A stretch of 64,000 nucleotides of DNA, taken from Marinisporobacter balticus. GTDB taxonomy: Bacteria > Bacillota > Clostridia > Peptostreptococcales > Thermotaleaceae. The position numbers and the translations under genes were made by a program. Below the pieces are notes generated by a model. That model was not told the origin of the DNA. It made no database searches and saw only the letters and a list, made by a program, of their open reading frames with translations. Shown piece after piece: positions 1 through 8,752 of this stretch; position 1 is the stretch's first letter, and every line of letters begins with the position of its first letter. The DNA lies in assembly GCF_004345705.1 (NCBI RefSeq), contig NZ_SLWV01000018.1:1-64000 (forward strand), given 5' to 3'.

Positions 1-1
1 C

Positions 2-100
2 AATATCTATAGGATAAAAGAAATAACGCTCGAAGCCAACACGTTTCATAGCGTTTTGTGCCTTGAGCGAAGCGAAAGGAATGGATATAATTATGTATAA
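2..100 (+). other. Possible 3' end of an unknown reading frame, with imperfect inverted repeat
   Basis: One forward frame is open from the window edge to a TAA at 98-100 (32 codons) and is followed 26 bases later by a hairpin terminator, so it could be the tail of a gene lying outside the window. The stretch also carries an imperfect inverted repeat (CGCTCGAAGCC near 28-38 against GCCTTGAGCG near 60-70), which would equally suit a structured non-coding or repeat element. No family is recognised and the coding reading is weak. Confidence 0.2.
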
Positions 101-126
101 AATTGCCTATTACTTTTTCGAAAATA

Positions 127-157
127 AAAAAACGAGATATTTTTCCTCGTTTTTTTT
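127..157. terminator. Bidirectional hairpin terminator
   Basis: AAAAAACGAG pairs with CTCGTTTTTT around a short AT-rich loop, with A-rich and T-rich flanks on the two sides. It can end transcription of the opine-dehydrogenase-like gene (minus strand) and of anything arriving from the left. Confidence 0.65.
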
Positions 158-196
158 AAGATTCTACTTTAAAAATATAATTCACTCAGATTGATC

Positions 197-1300
197 CTAT
201 TTTTTATATCCATTTTGTAGAAAATCTTTTATTTCTTCCAAATTCATTCCACTAAACCCTAACGCTTCAATTGTATTCCCACTTTCCCAATAGTTTTCAT
301 CTTTTAGCGCAGAAGCTAGTGTGATTACAGAATCCATTACAGGTGTTTTAACACCCACTAGATCTCCCATACTAGATAAGGCTACTAGAGAACAAGGAGT
401 ATCTTCTGTCAGATATCGACTATTCAAATCATTTGGTCCCTTAATTCCACCAAAAGTCTCACTGTCTCTATAACTTTCGTACAAGGTTTCTCTTTTAGGC
501 GCATAGCCCATTTTATTTAATCGATCTCTCACATCAATAGGCATATATCCGAATTTTTCACAAATTGCTTGTCGTTCTTTATCAATTTTTCCAATAACTC
601 TCGCAACAGATGGTGTAATGCCTTCTCTATAATGATAATGCTCCTCTTCAAAATACTCAATTTTACCAGCATTTAATACAACAGGGGCTGGATGTGATAC
701 AGGGTTTCCATTGTTTAGTGAACTTTCTAAAACATCCTTTACCAACTCAACTGCTGGATAGCATGGCTTTACACAATCAAACATTTCTTGGTTATATTTA
801 GCTGGAAAAGCAGCAAAATATAATTTTTTACATTCTAATATGATGTGTACACTCGTTGCGCTTGTCTTTCTACAAGCATATGGCAATGTATTTATTTCAG
901 CAATTTTTATCCCATCTAATTTACCTTTTTCATGTAATGCTTTTGCTACAATTAATGCCCCACCTGTGCTTCCTGGCGTTAAAACGATTTTATCTCCTTT
1001 TTTCAGATAAGAGGCTATTTCTTCTGCAAACCCTTTTAATGCATAGGATGGTAGTACTGGCATAATTAAATCTGTATCTTTTATAGCTTCCTCTAAATCT
1101 GTTGTTACTTTATGAAGCGTTGCTTCCCCCGATTTTGTGGCACCTGTTAAGGTAATCGTTTTCGTTTTTAATAATTCTTCTATATGTCTTTTATGCTTTT
1201 CATCCGCATATAATGTAATTTCATATCCCCTTAATGTTAAATCAGCTGCAGCAGCAAAAGCCCCATTTCCTACGCCAATAATGGTAATCTTTTTTGTCAT
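197..1300 (-). CDS. NAD(P)-dependent opine (octopine/nopaline-type) dehydrogenase family protein
   Basis: A 367-residue cytosolic oxidoreductase. The N-terminal Rossmann motif GVGNGAF lies at residues 9-15. The C-terminal helical domain of the octopine/nopaline dehydrogenase family follows, with NPVSHPAPVVLNAG (His203) and RYLTEDTP (Asp299), which fit the catalytic His/Asp pair of the family. Such enzymes reductively condense an amino acid with a 2-oxo acid, or run the reverse reaction; the substrate cannot be read from sequence. The start is supported by AAGGAG seven bases upstream. It appears monocistronic, with a terminator behind it and a 0.5 kb gene-free stretch in front. Family certain, substrate unknown. 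Confidence 0.85.
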   Translation of the reverse strand: MTKKITIIGVGNGAFAAAADLTLRGYEITLYADEKHKRHIEELLKTKTITLTGATKSGEATLHKVTTDLEEAIKDTDLIMPVLPSYALKGFAEEIASYLKKGDKIVLTPGSTGGALIVAKALHEKGKLDGIKIAEINTLPYACRKTSATSVHIILECKKLYFAAFPAKYNQEMFDCVKPCYPAVELVKDVLESSLNNGNPVSHPAPVVLNAGKIEYFEEEHYHYREGITPSVARVIGKIDKERQAICEKFGYMPIDVRDRLNKMGYAPKRETLYESYRDSETFGGIKGPNDLNSRYLTEDTPCSLVALSSMGDLVGVKTPVMDSVITLASALKDENYWESGNTIEALGFSGMNLEEIKDFLQNGYKK

Positions 1301-1820
1301 AATATTTATCTCCTTCTTTCATAAATATAATAATAAAACCACTATAAACTATAAGCAGCTCGTAAAAATAGTAACTATTACACACCCATTAAAGCTTGGG
1401 TATTTATTAATTATACAAAGCGCAATTCTATGATAGTTCCTTCGTTATTGACAGTATGAATACAATAGAAGGCCTCCTATAATAGGATTTTTTATACAAC
1501 AATTAAACTTTCATGCAATATACAATCAAAAATATTGGTAGTATAGCACATAATTTTCTGTACTATTTTTAGGCAAAAAAAGTGGACAAAATGTTCATAC
1601 ATTTTGAAAAACAATGATGTGTTATATAATAGTTTTCCTATTGAAAGGATCATATGATGAGAAAATAAACAAATATACAAAGCTTTCTTGAAGAATTTGG
1701 AAAAGCTTAATTTTTGCGTAGTTATAAAAAGAAACGTAATTTATTCAACTTTTGATACAATTATACTATATTTTTAGAGGTTTGTACACAATTTTCTGTG
1801 AATTATCCATAATATGTATA
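1301..1820. other. Gene-free stretch with a weak sRNA-like signature
   Basis: No convincing coding frame. A 13-base palindrome (TCCTATAATAGGA, 1475-1487) is followed by six T. A promoter-like pair on the plus strand (TTGAAA 1604-1609, TATAAT 1625-1630, spacer only 15) precedes a hairpin AAGCTTT/AAAGCTT (1680-1708) with the tail AATTTTTG. That could be a short transcript of about 75 bases, but the signals are weak. Confidence 0.25.
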
Positions 1821-2055
1821 TTATATCTTTTTAAATCTATTTTTGTTCTGTTCTTTAGTAAAATCATAACTTAAAATCACTCCTGCAACAATTGCTGTGA
1901 TCGGTGCAACTAAAACTAATCCAATACTGCCAACAATGGTCCGCATCATCTCTGCTGTTACAATTTGTAGATTAATCATTCTAACAAAGCTCGTATTCTT
2001 ACTCATAAAAAGCAAATCCTGACTGTATTAATCCTTTCATGTTTATGTCAGGTTT
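1821..2055 (-). pseudogene. YibE/F-family membrane protein remnant
   Basis: Two pieces of a YibE/F-like multipass membrane protein survive. The first, at about 2055-2010, reads KPDINMKGLIQSG, which resembles the internal loop of the family. The second, in another frame from about 2003 to 1821, carries TSFVRMINLQIVTAEMMRTI and GSIGLVLVAPITAIVAG, the typical last transmembrane segments. The central transmembrane segments are missing and the frame changes at about 2000. The first piece is fused in frame to the decayed alkaline phosphatase upstream, so deletions have joined two genes. Recognition is from recalled family patterns; no function remains. Confidence 0.7.
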
Positions 2056-2807
2056 TTTATATTTAGCAAGCTGCCAATCTTGTCTGTAAAGTTCTATGGC
2101 TACAGGACCATATCCTCCGTATTCATTACCTCCTAGTTCTGTTCCTTTATCTACCATATCCATAGTTTTTTCAATTTTTCCTTTTTCTTCAGCTTTTAAA
2201 GCATCTAATCCAAAGTTTTCTTTTATATACCCAAAATATGCATCTCTATCTCCTGTATATTTATTTTGCAAAACATCTTCAACAGAAATTTTCACATCTA
2301 GAAGTTCATTCATTTTTAAGAAATAATTGTTTCCAAAGCCTAATCCCATACCTCCAGCCCATACCTCCAGTTTCATGATCTCCAACAACTACAATTAAAG
2401 TTTCATCTGGATGTTTTTTGTAAAATACATAAGCTTTTTTTACAGCTTCATCAAATGCAAGGGTGTCATATATTGCGCCTGGCGCATCATTGGCATGACA
2501 AGCATGGTCAATTCTTCCACCCTCAACCATTAAGAAAAATCCATTTTCATATTTAGATAAAACATCTATTCCCTTTTCTGTTATTTCTGATAAGCTTGGT
2601 ATTTCTTTCTTTTGCATTCGATCTATTTCATTTTCATTATCTCTGCTTTTATTGTGAGATGCAAATACTACTTGCAATCTGTCTTTGTGATGCACCTAAA
2701 CCATCTCCTATGAAATAAAATACATATTTAGGTACTTCTTTCGATACTGCTTCTGTTACATTTCCAGAAAAGGTACTGCTTCTAGAAAAGATCCTATTCT
2801 CGTCCAT
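2056..2807 (-). pseudogene. Alkaline phosphatase remnant (phoA-type), with deletions and frameshifts
   Basis: Three blocks of an alkaline phosphatase lie in order but in different frames. The N-terminal metal-binding block KYVFYFIGDGLGAS ends at about 2690. The middle block (2695-2350) contains FFLMVEGGRIDHACHANDA and VVVGDHETGG. The C-terminal block in a third frame contains GLGFGNNYFLK and ends in NEYGGYGPVA. The segment between the first two blocks, which should hold the catalytic serine, is gone, as are the signal peptide and the last metal-binding histidine region. It lies just downstream of galM on the same strand. Enzyme activity is not possible. Confidence 0.88.
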
Positions 2808-2873
2808 AAGAATATCTCTAATAAATAGATGTTTTACACTACTATCTCCCTAAGTTTTTTGATAATACCTTGA

Positions 2874-3923
2874 CTATTTTATATGAAATTTATATTTTGT
2901 ATAAGCTTCATATGCTTCTGCTGGACGATATATTTTCGTAGGAAAATGATCTTGATTAATCGCATCTGGATAATCTTGTGTTTCAAGGCATATCCCTAAA
3001 TTTTTCTCTGATTTTCTATTGCCACTTAATATTAAATCTTCTCCTATTTGGTTTCCTGCATAGCATACAACGATTGGTCGATCTGTAGTGACTTCCATGC
3101 TTCTTCCGCTGTTTTCGTCTTCCAGTTTTACTTGGAATGCATGATCTTTATTTAGTATCCAAGGATGATCATAACCCCCACAATGAATCAATTGCACTTC
3201 TTCTTTTTTCATATCTGTTCCTACTTTTTTTCCTTGTCTAAAATCAAAAACACCTTTTTCTACATCTACAAACTCTCCTGTAGGTATAGTTTCTTTATCT
3301 ACAAAAGCCACTTGATCTGCATTAATCATTAATTTATGATTTAATATATCTTCTTTTAGATTTCCTGAAAGATTAAAGTACGTATGATTGGTTAAATTAA
3401 TGATTGTTTTTTGATCACTTACGGCACTATATCTTATTTCTAATTCATCTTGGTTATTTAAAGTATAAGTCACTTCTACACTTAGATTTCCTGGAAATCC
3501 TTCTTCTCCATCACAGCTTAAATAACCCATCTTGAGCCTAATATGATTTTTCTGTATGATTTCTTCTACTTTCCAAATAACCTTATCAAATCCTTTATTG
3601 CCTCCATGAATATGATGTTTTCCATTATTTTTGACTAATTTATATGTATTGTTATCTATTTTAAATGAAGCATTTGATATTCTACCTGCAACTCTTCCAA
3701 CGATTGCGCCAAAATAGGGTGATTTTTCTTCATAATCTCTTATATGATCAAAGCCTAAAACAATATTTTCAAATTGTCCATGCTTATTTGGGGCAAGCAT
3801 TGCTCTTATAATTCCACCATAATTCAATATTTTCACTTTAAAACCATTTTCGTTTATCATGCTATATTCTAAAACTTCTTCACCACTTTTTAATTGCCCA
3901 AAACATTCCTTTAGAATCTTCAT
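2874..3923 (-). CDS. galM: Aldose 1-epimerase (galactose mutarotase)
   Basis: A 349-residue cytosolic enzyme that interconverts beta- and alpha-D-galactose so that galactokinase can use it. The family signatures are clear: HGGNKGFDKVIW near residue 106, NHTYFNLSG with the catalytic His near 180, and CLETQDYPDAINQDHFP with the catalytic Glu near 313. The ATG lies two bases after the galT stop with GGGAGAG just upstream, so it is translated from the gal mRNA. It is the last intact gene of galK-galE-galT-galM; the phosphatase remnant follows. Confidence 0.95.
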   Translation of the reverse strand: MKILKECFGQLKSGEEVLEYSMINENGFKVKILNYGGIIRAMLAPNKHGQFENIVLGFDHIRDYEEKSPYFGAIVGRVAGRISNASFKIDNNTYKLVKNNGKHHIHGGNKGFDKVIWKVEEIIQKNHIRLKMGYLSCDGEEGFPGNLSVEVTYTLNNQDELEIRYSAVSDQKTIINLTNHTYFNLSGNLKEDILNHKLMINADQVAFVDKETIPTGEFVDVEKGVFDFRQGKKVGTDMKKEEVQLIHCGGYDHPWILNKDHAFQVKLEDENSGRSMEVTTDRPIVVCYAGNQIGEDLILSGNRKSEKNLGICLETQDYPDAINQDHFPTKIYRPAEAYEAYTKYKFHIK

Positions 3924-3925
3924 CC

Positions 3926-5437
3926 TTATTCTCTCCCTATACCTTCTAAAAACTTCATAAATCCTTGTTGTCCTTTTGGATCACGTTTAAACACTCCAGC
4001 ATGTTCAAGTCCTGTCATAAACTTTTTGCCTACTTCATTATTTAGTATTTCTTCTACATTGTTTCCGTTGATCTCTGGATATTTAGATTTTAAATCATAA
4101 AGCCATTCCTCATGTTTTACCATGTCTTCATCTTGATTGATTCCTCGTTGATCTTTTAATAAAAACTGAGCAATCTTTTCTAATTCATCTTTTAATCTTG
4201 CAGGTAATACAGCTAATCCCATCACCTCTATCAAACCGATATTCTCTTTTTTTATGTGGTGAATCTCATCATGAGGATGAAAAATTCCTAAAGGATGTTC
4301 ATTACTGGTTCTATTATTTCTAAGGACTAAATCTAATTGAAATTCCTTTCCTCTTATTCTAGCAATTGGTGTGATTGTGTTGTGTGGCATATCATCCGTA
4401 TGGGATAATATTTGAACCGCTTCATCCGTATAGCTTCTCCAGCTATTTAAAATAATCCCTGCTAGTTCTGAAATTTTTCCTTTGTTTTCGCCTTGTAATC
4501 GAATAACAGACATTGGCCATTTCACAATACCTACTTCAATATCAGCATACTGCCTATATTGAATATTTCTTTCTATATATGTCTTTGCCATAGGAAATTC
4601 ATAATTTCCACTTTGGAAATGATCATGGGAGAGAATAGAGCCTCCTACTATCGGTAAATCTGCATTCGATCCTATAAAATAATGCGGGAATTTTTCTGTA
4701 AATGATAATAATCTATCAAAAGTATTTTGAGATATTTTCATAGGTGTATGGACTGCCTTTAAAACAATACTATGTTCATTATAATAAGCATACGGGGAAT
4801 ATTGCAAAAACCACATTTCATTTTCTAATGTGATGGGAATAATTCTATGATTTTGTCTAGCTGGGTGATTCACACTTCCAGCATATCCTTCATTCTCCTT
4901 ACATAGCAAGCATTTAGGATACCCTGTCGCTTTCATAGCTTTGACTGCTGCAATGGCTTTAGGATCTTTTTCTGGCTTAGAAAGATTAATCGTTATATCG
5001 ATCCCTCCATAAGGCGTTTCTACTTGCCAAATCTTATTTTTAGCAATCCTCGCTGTTCGAATATAGTTCGAATCTTTACTCACTTTGTAGTAGTATTCTG
5101 TTGCCTTTTGGGGACTTTCTTCATAATTTTTATAAAAGTTTGCGATTACTTCAGAAGGTCTTGGCATAACACAATTCATTATTTTTGTATCTAATAGATC
5201 TCTATAAACAGAACTATCATGTTTTAATACCCCCTGATTATAGGCTAAATTAAGTATATTCTCTATAATTTCTACTGGATTTTCTAATCCTTCTTTAGGA
5301 ACTTTTACTTCTTGATAATCTTTTAAGCTTAAAACTTCTAAAATCATATTCCTAGAATAGATGCGATCTTCTTCTTTCATCAACCCTTTACCTAATGCAT
5401 ATTGTAGTAATCTTTCGATTTGTACATAAATGTCCAT
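3926..5437 (-). CDS. galT: UDP-glucose--hexose-1-phosphate uridylyltransferase, class II
   Basis: 503 residues, the length of the Firmicutes class II GalT (the Escherichia coli class I enzyme is about 350). It exchanges UMP between UDP-glucose and galactose-1-phosphate, the second Leloir step. Recognisable motifs are GGSILSHDHFQSGNYEFPM in the middle, the N-terminal LLQYAL block, and a C-terminal domain with NNRTSNEHPLGIFHPH. It starts 13 bases after galE and stops two bases before galM, so it is firmly inside the operon. No damage is seen. Confidence 0.95.
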   Translation of the reverse strand: MDIYVQIERLLQYALGKGLMKEEDRIYSRNMILEVLSLKDYQEVKVPKEGLENPVEIIENILNLAYNQGVLKHDSSVYRDLLDTKIMNCVMPRPSEVIANFYKNYEESPQKATEYYYKVSKDSNYIRTARIAKNKIWQVETPYGGIDITINLSKPEKDPKAIAAVKAMKATGYPKCLLCKENEGYAGSVNHPARQNHRIIPITLENEMWFLQYSPYAYYNEHSIVLKAVHTPMKISQNTFDRLLSFTEKFPHYFIGSNADLPIVGGSILSHDHFQSGNYEFPMAKTYIERNIQYRQYADIEVGIVKWPMSVIRLQGENKGKISELAGIILNSWRSYTDEAVQILSHTDDMPHNTITPIARIRGKEFQLDLVLRNNRTSNEHPLGIFHPHDEIHHIKKENIGLIEVMGLAVLPARLKDELEKIAQFLLKDQRGINQDEDMVKHEEWLYDLKSKYPEINGNNVEEILNNEVGKKFMTGLEHAGVFKRDPKGQQGFMKFLEGIGRE

Positions 5438-5450
5438 CTACACTCACCTC

Positions 5451-6437
5451 TTACTCTTCAAATCCATTAGGTTTATTTTGATGCCATTTCCATGCACTTA
5501 AAATAATATCTTCTATATTTGTATACTTAAGATGCCATTTTAATTCATTCGTAGCCTTTTTTGCAGATGCTACTAATGTTGCAGGATCTCCTGCTCGCCT
5601 ATCTGCACTAACTGTTTTAATCGGATGATTCGTTACTTTTCTTGCGGCTTCTATCATTTCTTTGACGCTAAAACCTTCTCCATTTCCTAAATTGTAAATC
5701 TTACTATTGCTTCCTGTTCTCAATTTTTCTACGGCTAAGATATGTGCATTTGCTAGATCTGTTACATGGATATAGTCTCGAACGCACGTTCCATCATAGG
5801 TATCATAGTCCTCTCCAAATATAGATATATGTTCTCTCTTCCCTAATGGCACTTGTAAAATCAATGGAATTAAATGGGTTTCTGGATTGTGATCCTCTCC
5901 AATTTGTGCACTTACATGTGCTCCTGCCACATTGAAATATCTTAAAGAAATATATTTAATGCCATATGCAAAATCAGCCCATTTAAACATTTTTTCCATC
6001 GCTAACTTCGTTTCCCCATATGCATTGGTTGGTTCTGTTCTATCATTTTCCCTAATCGGAATATTTTCAGGTTCTCCATATGTTGCAGCAGTTGATGAAA
6101 ATACAATTTTCTTCACATGATGCTTATGCAAAGCTTCTAACAACACTTGTGTACCATATACATTATTATCATAATACTTAAGAGGATTTTCCATGCTTTC
6201 CCCTACTAAAGAGTTTGCTGCAAAATGAATGACTGCATCTATTTCATTTTCACGAAATACTCTATCTAAAAATGTTCTATCTTTAATATTGCCTTCATAA
6301 AATTTGGCTTTTTTATGAATTGCACCTTTATGACCTGTTTGTAAATTGTCTACAATAATCACTTCTTCTCCTTGATCAATTAATTCAAATACTGTATGAC
6401 TACCAATATATCCTGCGCCTCCACATACTAAAATCAT
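5451..6437 (-). CDS. galE: UDP-glucose 4-epimerase
   Basis: A 328-residue short-chain dehydrogenase-type epimerase. GGAGYIGS at residues 5-12 binds NAD; SSTAATYG and AYGETKLAMEK supply the Ser/Tyr/Lys catalytic triad (YxxxK), and LRYFNVAGAH follows. It regenerates UDP-glucose from UDP-galactose, closing the Leloir cycle, and can supply UDP-galactose for cell-surface glycans. It starts 14 bases after galK with AGGAGTGATCGT in front of the ATG. Length and motifs are normal. Confidence 0.96.
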   Translation of the reverse strand: MILVCGGAGYIGSHTVFELIDQGEEVIIVDNLQTGHKGAIHKKAKFYEGNIKDRTFLDRVFRENEIDAVIHFAANSLVGESMENPLKYYDNNVYGTQVLLEALHKHHVKKIVFSSTAATYGEPENIPIRENDRTEPTNAYGETKLAMEKMFKWADFAYGIKYISLRYFNVAGAHVSAQIGEDHNPETHLIPLILQVPLGKREHISIFGEDYDTYDGTCVRDYIHVTDLANAHILAVEKLRTGSNSKIYNLGNGEGFSVKEMIEAARKVTNHPIKTVSADRRAGDPATLVASAKKATNELKWHLKYTNIEDIILSAWKWHQNKPNGFEE

Positions 6438-6451
6438 ACGATCACTCCTTT

Positions 6452-7627
6452 TTATTCTAGTTCTCTCGCGCCATCCCCAATTGAAACCACATAAAAACTT
6501 GCTTCATAACCAATTATTTCAGCATATTGACTGCCTACATTTTTTATAAATGCATCGACCTGATCATTTTTTACAATGCTTACTGTGCAACCACCAAATC
6601 CAGCGCCTGTCATTCTTGACCCAATCGTACCTTCTTGCTTCCATGCTAATGCGGCTAAAGTATCTAATTCTTTCCCTGTTACTTCATAATCATCTCTTAA
6701 AGATACATGCGAAGCATTCATGAGTTTTCCAAACTCTTCAACACCTCCTTTTTCAAGTACTTCAACGGCTTTCAATGTACGTAAATTTTCATATACAGCA
6801 TGTTTTGCACGCCTTCTATCTATTTCATGATCAATCAAATGTTTATTTTTTTCAAATTGTTCTTCCGTTAACTCTCCTAATGATTGTATATCTAATTGTT
6901 TTTGTAGCTGAGAAAGCGCCCGATCACATTCTGTTCTTCTTTCATTGTATTTTGAATCTGCTAAGTCTCTTCTCTTATTAGAATTTGCAATGATAATGGA
7001 TGTATCTTTTAAGGCTATATTTGAATATTTGTATTCTAAAGTATTGCAATTTAGTAAAATGGCCTTTCCTTCTTTCCCCATACCAATAGCAAATTGATCC
7101 ATAATACCACAGTTTACCCCTATAAACTCATTTTCAGCTCTTTGGCTCATCTTAATCATTGAAATCATATCTGCATCTATGTCAAGTAGTCCTTTTAGTA
7201 CTACAGAAGTAACCAATTCTATAGATGCTGATGACGATACGCCAGCACCATTTGGAATATCACCAAAAAATAAAATATCTATGCCATAATCAATATTATA
7301 TCCTTCATCTTTAAAAGCTTTTATGATGCCTTTAGGATAATTGGCCCATGCATGATTTTCTTCAAAGACTAATTGATCTAAAGTGAATTCAATGATTCCT
7401 AAATCCTTAAAATTATTCGAATAAACCCTTACTTTTTGATCATCTCTTTTCATTGCAACTGCATAGGTTCCAAAATTAAGTGCACAAGGAAATACGTGCC
7501 CCCCATTATAATCTGTATGCTCACCGATCAAATTCACACGTCCAGGAGCAAAAAAAAATCTTGTTTTTATCCCTTCATTATTAAATATATTCGTGAAATC
7601 TTTATTAATGTCTTGAATCGAAGTCAT
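6452..7627 (-). CDS. galK: Galactokinase
   Basis: A 391-residue GHMP kinase, first gene of the gal operon, phosphorylating alpha-D-galactose at C1. The galactokinase signature GRVNLIGEHTDYNGG is at residues 29-43, the ATP loop PNGAGVSSSAS is near 125, and MTGAGFGGC is near the C-terminus. The ATG is preceded by AAAGGAA at suitable spacing. The upstream 110 bases contain a 14-base direct repeat that could be an operator. No transporter or regulator gene for galactose is present in the window. Confidence 0.96.
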   Translation of the reverse strand: MTSIQDINKDFTNIFNNEGIKTRFFFAPGRVNLIGEHTDYNGGHVFPCALNFGTYAVAMKRDDQKVRVYSNNFKDLGIIEFTLDQLVFEENHAWANYPKGIIKAFKDEGYNIDYGIDILFFGDIPNGAGVSSSASIELVTSVVLKGLLDIDADMISMIKMSQRAENEFIGVNCGIMDQFAIGMGKEGKAILLNCNTLEYKYSNIALKDTSIIIANSNKRRDLADSKYNERRTECDRALSQLQKQLDIQSLGELTEEQFEKNKHLIDHEIDRRRAKHAVYENLRTLKAVEVLEKGGVEEFGKLMNASHVSLRDDYEVTGKELDTLAALAWKQEGTIGSRMTGAGFGGCTVSIVKNDQVDAFIKNVGSQYAEIIGYEASFYVVSIGDGARELE

Positions 7628-7687
7628 AATATCATTCCTTTCTCTCTGATCTTCCCTTTGAACGATTTCATTATTCTTGTAATTTAT

Positions 7688-7720
7688 ATTTTAGAAATAT
7701 TACCTTATTCTAGAAATATT
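7688..7720 (-). promoter_or_regulatory. Direct repeat in the galK upstream region, possible operator
   Basis: ATTTTAGAAATATT (7688-7701) and ATTCTAGAAATATT (7707-7720) differ at one base and are offset by 19 bases, about two helical turns. They lie 60-95 bases before the galK start. This spacing suits a dimeric regulator on one DNA face, but no regulator gene is nearby and the bases are AT-rich. Confidence 0.35.
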
Positions 7721-7743
7721 TGTATCAAGTATGTGAAAAAAAT

Positions 7744-7767
7744 AAAGAGATGTGCAACCATCTCTTT
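7744..7767 (-). terminator. Terminator of the relQ-like gene
   Basis: AAAGAGATG and CATCTCTTT form a perfect 9-bp stem around a 6-base loop; on the minus strand it is followed by TATTTTTTTTC. It separates the alarmone synthetase gene from the gal operon. Confidence 0.9.
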
Positions 7768-8565
7768 CTAGTCAAATGCTTTGTATTTGTCAACCATATA
7801 TTTTATATCATCTGATAAATCATTCAATTCAACAATATTTCCCTTTCCTAGGACTTTATCAAATTTTTCTTGAAATGCATTTACTTCGTTTTCCTTTCCT
7901 ATATATTGCAGAATTTGAATATTATTTACAATACTAGAAACCGTATTGGATTTTATTTCAAACAATTTTTGTGCATTAATCACTTCATGTCTAATCTCCC
8001 ACATTTCCTTATCTAGATGATAAGCAGCTTCTGCAGATTTTTTCAATCTTTCTTTAATAGGCTCTGGCACATTTTTTTTGTACTTATAATTAATTGAATG
8101 TTCAATGGTAGCCCAGAAATTCATAGCTAGCGTACGTATTTGAATTTCAGCCAAGATCTCTTTGTTTCCAAAGGCAGTTTGTATAGGATATTTTATAATC
8201 ATGTGATAACTCCTATAGCCACTTTCCTTACGATTTTTTATATAATCTTTCACATAAACAATCTTCAAATCTTTTCCATCTCTTTGTTCAATCAATTCTA
8301 CTACTTTATATATGTCATCCACAAATTGGCACATGATTCTGATTCCAGCAATATCTTCTATCTTTTCTTCAATTTCATTCTCTGCAAATCCATATTTTTT
8401 TGCCTTTTCTAAGATACTAGATACTTTCTTCACCCTTCCTGTCACAAATTCTATTGGAGAATACTCACTAATTTCTCTCAATTCATTTCGAATGGCCTTA
8501 AATTTTACTTTTAACTCTTCTACTGCTTGTTCATAAGGTATGAGGATCTTTTTCCAATGTCTCAA
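7768..8565 (-). CDS. relQ: Small alarmone synthetase, (p)ppGpp synthetase of the RelQ/YjbM type
   Basis: A single-domain RelA/SpoT nucleotidyltransferase that makes (p)ppGpp from ATP and GTP/GDP. Motifs EDIAGIRIMCQFVDDIYKVV, KESGYRSYHMII and EIQIRTLAMNFWATIEHS match the Bacillus subtilis YjbM protein closely. The ATG at 8583 has no Shine-Dalgarno; the TTG at 8565 has GAGGTG eight bases upstream and gives an N-terminus (LRHWKKILIPY) that aligns with YjbM, so TTG is preferred. The C-terminus is about 50 residues longer than in YjbM. There is no hydrolase (HD) or TGS domain. It has its own promoter and terminator. Confidence 0.9.
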   Translation of the reverse strand: MRHWKKILIPYEQAVEELKVKFKAIRNELREISEYSPIEFVTGRVKKVSSILEKAKKYGFAENEIEEKIEDIAGIRIMCQFVDDIYKVVELIEQRDGKDLKIVYVKDYIKNRKESGYRSYHMIIKYPIQTAFGNKEILAEIQIRTLAMNFWATIEHSINYKYKKNVPEPIKERLKKSAEAAYHLDKEMWEIRHEVINAQKLFEIKSNTVSSIVNNIQILQYIGKENEVNAFQEKFDKVLGKGNIVELNDLSDDIKYMVDKYKAFD

Positions 8566-8666
8566 TCCCATCCCACCTCTCATTCAATTTCTTATGCTTT
8601 TTTTATAATAATTTAAACTTTTATTCCATTCAAATAATATCTGCTAACTCTTCCTTTGATACCTCT

Positions 8667-8696
8667 ATTATACATGATTATCCAATATTATTGTAA
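8667..8696 (-). promoter_or_regulatory. Promoter of the relQ-like gene
   Basis: On the minus strand TTACAA (8691-8696) and TATAAT (8667-8672) are separated by 18 bases, leaving a leader of about 95 bases before the TTG start. Confidence 0.55.
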
Positions 8697-8752
8697 GATA
8701 ACACCAACAATTATTCAAGATATTCCTTATCTGTAAATACACGGTGTCCATT

